NCBI GenBank assembly: GCA_965243605.1
Contig: CBDEVQ010000115.1
Span: 1 to 28,659, forward strand
Source: JBMYYR01 sp965243605
GTDB lineage: Bacteria; Bacteroidota; Bacteroidia; Flavobacteriales; CAJXXR01
Direction: 5' to 3'
Length of the DNA: 28,659 nucleotides
The translations under genes were made by a program, and so were the position numbers. Shown piece after piece: positions 25,578 through 28,659 of this stretch (positions are counted from its first letter, which is position 1; every line of letters starts with the position of its first letter). The notes under the pieces are model-generated. The model was not told the DNA's origin, did no database searches, and was given only the letters and a program-made list of their open reading frames with translations.

Positions 25578-25745
25578 AACATATTATATTAAAACCATTA
25601 AAAATGAACCTATATTATAGAATAGACTCATAATTCTTAAATAATTATCGATTAACTCTCTGCTAAATTTTTAATTTTCTCACCTAATTTCATTGAATAT
25701 GTAGTAAATTGCCATCCTTAATTTTAGGATAAAAGGGACGATCTC

Positions 25746-28487
25746 ATGGCAAAGCATACACACATCGAAATTTATGGAGCGAAGCAACATAATTTAAAAA
25801 ACATCGATGTAAAACTACCTAAAAACAAGCTTATAGTTATTACTGGACTTTCTGGTTCTGGAAAAACAAGCTTGGCTTTTGACACACTATATGCAGAAGG
25901 TCAAAGACGTTATGTTGAAAGTTTATCGTCTTATGCCCGCCAGTTTTTAGGCCGCATAGATAAACCTGATGTTAAAGAGATTAAAGGTTTAACACCTAGT
26001 ATCGCTATAGAACAAAAGGTTATTTCAACCAATGCAAGGTCAACCGTTGGTACAAGTACAGAAATTTACGACTATTTAAAACTCCTTTATGCACGTGTTG
26101 GGAAAACAATCTCACCAATAAGTGGTAATGAAGTTAAAAAACATAACGTTACAGATGTCCTTGATTTTATTACAACCATAGAAGATGGTCATAAATTGGC
26201 TATTTCTATTGCTATTATCCCAGAAAAAACAACAAAAAAATATCAAGAAATATTAAGCAACCAAGGATATTCAAGGTTGTTAGTTAATGGAAAACTAATT
26301 GATTTAGAAGATTGGAATTTTGAAGAAAACAGTTTCCTTGTTATTGATCGATTTAAAAAGAAATCTGATGACGAAGATTACCTTCAGCGATTAGCCGAGT
26401 CGTGCGAATTAGCATTTTACGAAGGAAATGGTGAACTAACCATTCATTCTTTAGAAGACGGATCTCAACACGCCTTTAACAACCGTTTCGAATTAGACGG
26501 TATGGAGTTTATGATTCCAAGCACAGACCTTTTTAGTTTTAATAGCCCTGTCGGATCATGTCCTTCTTGTCAAGGATATGGTAGAACAATTGGTTTAGAC
26601 AAAGAGCTTATTTTCCCAAATCCTACTAAAAGTATCTACGACGGGCTTATCGCCTTTTCTCACTTTAATGGGGTTGAAGATTGGGTGAATTCACTTTATA
26701 AAATGTGTAGCTCAATAGACCTTTCCATTCACAAACCTTATACTGAATTTACAGATGAAGAAAAGCTTGCCATTTGGGACGGTAAAGGTGCATTTAAAGG
26801 GATAAAAGGTTATTTTGAATATCTAGAATCGAGCTCTTATAAAATTCAAAATCGAATTATTCTTTCTCGTTTTAGAGGTAAAACAGAATGTAATGAATGT
26901 AACGGAAAACGCTTAAGAAAAGAGGCACTTTGCGTTAAATTTTACGGAAAGGATATTGCCGATTTATTATCTATGCCTTTAGATGATTTATATGATTTTT
27001 TCAAATCTATAGAAATCTCTAAAGAAGACGCACCTATTGCGGAACGTGTATTAGATGAAATAAATAATCGTTTAGATTTACTACTTAAAGTTGGGTTACC
27101 ATACTTAACCCTAAATAGAATGTCTAATACTTTAAGTGGTGGAGAATCTCAACGTATTCGTTTAGCTTGCTCGTTAAGCTCTTCTTTGGTTTCTTCCACA
27201 TATGTGTTAGATGAGCCAAGTATAGGTTTACACGCAGAGGATACAGCTAAGCTTATTGAAGTTCTTAAAGGACTAAGAGACTTAGGAAATACTGTTGTTG
27301 TTGTTGAACACGATGAAGACATTATGCAATCTGCTGATTTTATTGTAGACATGGGTAAAGAAGCCGGTGTACAAGGTGGTCATATTGTATTTGCTGGTGA
27401 TTACGATAATTTACTTAAACAAGACGACAGTTATACCGCTCAATATTTAAACCATTCCGTGCAGCTTTCAAGAAAGGTTCGTAAAGATAATTTTAATGAC
27501 TTTATTGAATTAAAAGGCGCAAGAGAAAATAATGTACAAGGGGTTGATATTAACATCCCATTAAATGGATTTACTGTCGTATCTGGAATGAGTGGATCTG
27601 GAAAAAGTACATTAATCCGTAAAATACTCTTCCCGGCCTTACAACGTAGTTTAGAAGTATATGCAGATAAACCTGGATTTTACCAATCTCTAAATTATGA
27701 TCAAAATGCATTAACAGGTGTTGAATTTATTGATCAAAATCCTATTGGGAAATCTTCACGTTCTAACCCCGTTACTTATATTAAAGCCTTTGATGATATT
27801 AGAAACCTTTTAGCAAAACAAGGTATCGCTAGTCAACGTGGGTATAAAGCCAAACATTTTTCATTTAATATTCCTGGTGGTCGTTGTGAAGAATGTCAAG
27901 GAGAAGGGCAAATTAACATTGAAATGCAGTTTCTTGCCGATGTAAAAATGGATTGCGAACATTGTAAAGGTTATCGTTATAAAGATGAAATCTTAGATGT
28001 AAAATTCAACGATAAAAACATTTTTGACATTCTTAATTTAACTGTTGATCAGGCCGTAGAATTTTTTGATGAATACGGTGAAAACAAAATTGTCAATAAA
28101 CTTAAACCTTTATTAGATGTAGGGTTAGGATATGTTAAACTGGGGCAGTCATCTTCTACATTAAGTGGTGGAGAAGCTCAACGTGTAAAATTAGCAGCCT
28201 TCTTAAGCTTAACTTCGAATAAAGACCGTAATCTATTTATTTTTGATGAACCTACAACAGGATTACATTTCCAGGACATTCAAAAATTACTTAATGCATT
28301 TGATGCACTTATTGCAAAAGGACATAGTATTCTTGTTATTGAACACCATCCTGATCTAATTAAACAAGCCGATTGGAATATTGATTTAGGTCCATATGGT
28401 GGAGATAAAGGTGGACAACTTATCTTTGAAGGGCTTAATGCTGATTTCTTAAAATCTGAAAAGTCTCTTACAGCTAAACATTTATAA
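25746..28487 (+). CDS. uvrA: Excinuclease ABC subunit UvrA
   Basis: 913 aa, slightly short of the usual 940. Two ABC ATPase modules are seen. The first has Walker A TGLSGSGKTS (33-42), signature LSGGES (463-468) and VLDEPSIGLH (487-496). The second has SGMSGSGKST (613-622), LSGGEA (806-811) and FDEPTTGLH (833-841). The second zinc module is intact: CEEC (714, 717) and CEHC (737, 740). In the first, only CPSC (272, 275) remains; the expected preceding CPxCG is replaced by FELDGMEF. The segment around 115-130 (ARVGKTISPISGNEV) also lacks the early Cys/His of proteobacterial UvrA. The UvrB-binding insert is present. From memory, Bacteroidota often carry two UvrA paralogues and this resembles the SPISG-EVKK type. 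Damage recognition with UvrB in nucleotide excision repair is the expected role. Transcribed alone, with its own terminator. Confidence 0.93.
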   Translation: MAKHTHIEIYGAKQHNLKNIDVKLPKNKLIVITGLSGSGKTSLAFDTLYAEGQRRYVESLSSYARQFLGRIDKPDVKEIKGLTPSIAIEQKVISTNARSTVGTSTEIYDYLKLLYARVGKTISPISGNEVKKHNVTDVLDFITTIEDGHKLAISIAIIPEKTTKKYQEILSNQGYSRLLVNGKLIDLEDWNFEENSFLVIDRFKKKSDDEDYLQRLAESCELAFYEGNGELTIHSLEDGSQHAFNNRFELDGMEFMIPSTDLFSFNSPVGSCPSCQGYGRTIGLDKELIFPNPTKSIYDGLIAFSHFNGVEDWVNSLYKMCSSIDLSIHKPYTEFTDEEKLAIWDGKGAFKGIKGYFEYLESSSYKIQNRIILSRFRGKTECNECNGKRLRKEALCVKFYGKDIADLLSMPLDDLYDFFKSIEISKEDAPIAERVLDEINNRLDLLLKVGLPYLTLNRMSNTLSGGESQRIRLACSLSSSLVSSTYVLDEPSIGLHAEDTAKLIEVLKGLRDLGNTVVVVEHDEDIMQSADFIVDMGKEAGVQGGHIVFAGDYDNLLKQDDSYTAQYLNHSVQLSRKVRKDNFNDFIELKGARENNVQGVDINIPLNGFTVVSGMSGSGKSTLIRKILFPALQRSLEVYADKPGFYQSLNYDQNALTGVEFIDQNPIGKSSRSNPVTYIKAFDDIRNLLAKQGIASQRGYKAKHFSFNIPGGRCEECQGEGQINIEMQFLADVKMDCEHCKGYRYKDEILDVKFNDKNIFDILNLTVDQAVEFFDEYGENKIVNKLKPLLDVGLGYVKLGQSSSTLSGGEAQRVKLAAFLSLTSNKDRNLFIFDEPTTGLHFQDIQKLLNAFDALIAKGHSILVIEHHPDLIKQADWNIDLGPYGGDKGGQLIFEGLNADFLKSEKSLTAKHL

Positions 28488-28510
28488 ACCAAATTTCAAA
28501 ATATTCAATA

Positions 28511-28542
28511 AAAGCCATCTTATTACTAGATGGCTTTTTTTT
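28511..28542 (+). terminator. Rho-independent terminator of uvrA
   Basis: AAAGCCATCT (28511-28520) pairs perfectly with AGATGGCTTT (28528-28537) around a 7-nt loop, and the T-run continues to 28542. It lies 24 bp after the uvrA stop. Confidence 0.95.
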
Positions 28543-28586
28543 AGATGCATATTTCTCTAAATTTCTATATATCTATTCTGCTTTCG

Positions 28587-28594
28587 TATCTTTG
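28587..28594 (+). promoter_or_regulatory. -7 promoter element of the right-edge gene (rimO)
   Basis: TATCTTTG matches TAnnTTTG exactly and lies 18 bp before the ATG at 28613, after the uvrA terminator. A TTG at -33 is not visible. Confidence 0.7.
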
Positions 28595-28612
28595 CACCGC
28601 AAACATAAGCAG

Positions 28613-28659
28613 ATGAAGACAAAAACACTAAAAAAGAATAAAATCAACGTAGTTACTCT
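28613..28659 (+). CDS. rimO: Start of RimO, ribosomal protein S12 methylthiotransferase (3' end outside window)
   Basis: Only 15 complete codons are visible, MKTKTLKKNKINVVT, and the frame is open to the window edge. This N-terminus closely resembles that of flavobacterial RimO, which continues into the LGCSKN iron-sulfur motif. RimO is a radical-SAM enzyme that methylthiolates an aspartate of ribosomal protein S12. A consensus promoter and the preceding terminator show this is a real gene start. The family call is from memory of a short segment. Confidence 0.65.
   Translation, partial: MKTKTLKKNKINVVT

Noticed and set aside
25538..25582. Upstream in-frame ATG for the small lipoprotein
   Set aside because: It would put 15 residues before the lipoprotein signal and lies at or upstream of the likely transcription start set by TATATTTG.
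25714..25730. ATCCT/AGGAT inverted repeat in the uvrA leader as an SOS-type operator
   Set aside because: The stem is only 5 bp, resembles no LexA site I know, and is expected by chance in such sequence.

Overview
The window is AT-rich DNA from a Bacteroidota bacterium, most likely a member of the Flavobacteriia. The evidence is a type IX secretion (T9SS) C-terminal sorting domain, -7 elements of the TAnnTTTG type in front of several genes, an AddAB-type recombination pair, a UvrA of the Bacteroidota kind, and a right-edge gene whose first 15 residues match flavobacterial RimO. No rRNA, tRNA, CRISPR array, insertion sequence or phage gene was seen.

Region 1 (1-2371) is the 3' part of a large secreted protein with a DUF4114-like domain and a T9SS tail. 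It is closed by a strong terminator.

Region 2 (2423-14023) is the most interesting part. It reads as a compact exopolysaccharide assembly and export locus in four transcription units on alternating strands. It encodes an outer-membrane TPR plus beta-barrel protein of the PelB/BcsC/PgaA type (-), a polysaccharide flippase and a GT4 glycosyltransferase (+ +), and a translationally coupled operon (- - -). That operon encodes a GT-C membrane glycosyltransferase with periplasmic NTF2-like and FxLYD-like domains, an orphan secreted beta-rich protein, and a membrane-anchored GH5-like glycosidase that also carries an NTF2-like domain. A divergent GT2 polyprenyl-phosphate-sugar synthase (+) completes the set. 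The GT4 + flippase + glycosidase + TPR-barrel core resembles Pel, but there is no recognisable PelC, PelD or PelE and no processive BcsA-like synthase. A GT2/GT-C lipid-linked-sugar branch is added instead. I infer an undescribed or little-described polysaccharide system: the GT4 builds a glycan inside, the flippase moves it, the GT-C enzyme decorates or extends it in the periplasm with sugar from the GT2 product, the glycosidase trims it, and the TPR-barrel exports it.

Region 3 (14134-20103) is an AddA/AddB helicase-nuclease operon on the minus strand. Its 313-base upstream gap holds a near-perfect 28-nt palindrome and candidate promoters in both directions.

Region 4 (20417-28659) is mainly housekeeping on the plus strand: alpha/beta hydrolase, EngB GTPase, MgtE magnesium transporter, D-2-hydroxyacid dehydrogenase and a ChaN-family protein, closed by a bidirectional terminator shared with a small convergent lipoprotein gene. 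These are followed by uvrA with its own terminator and the first 47 bases of rimO behind a consensus promoter.
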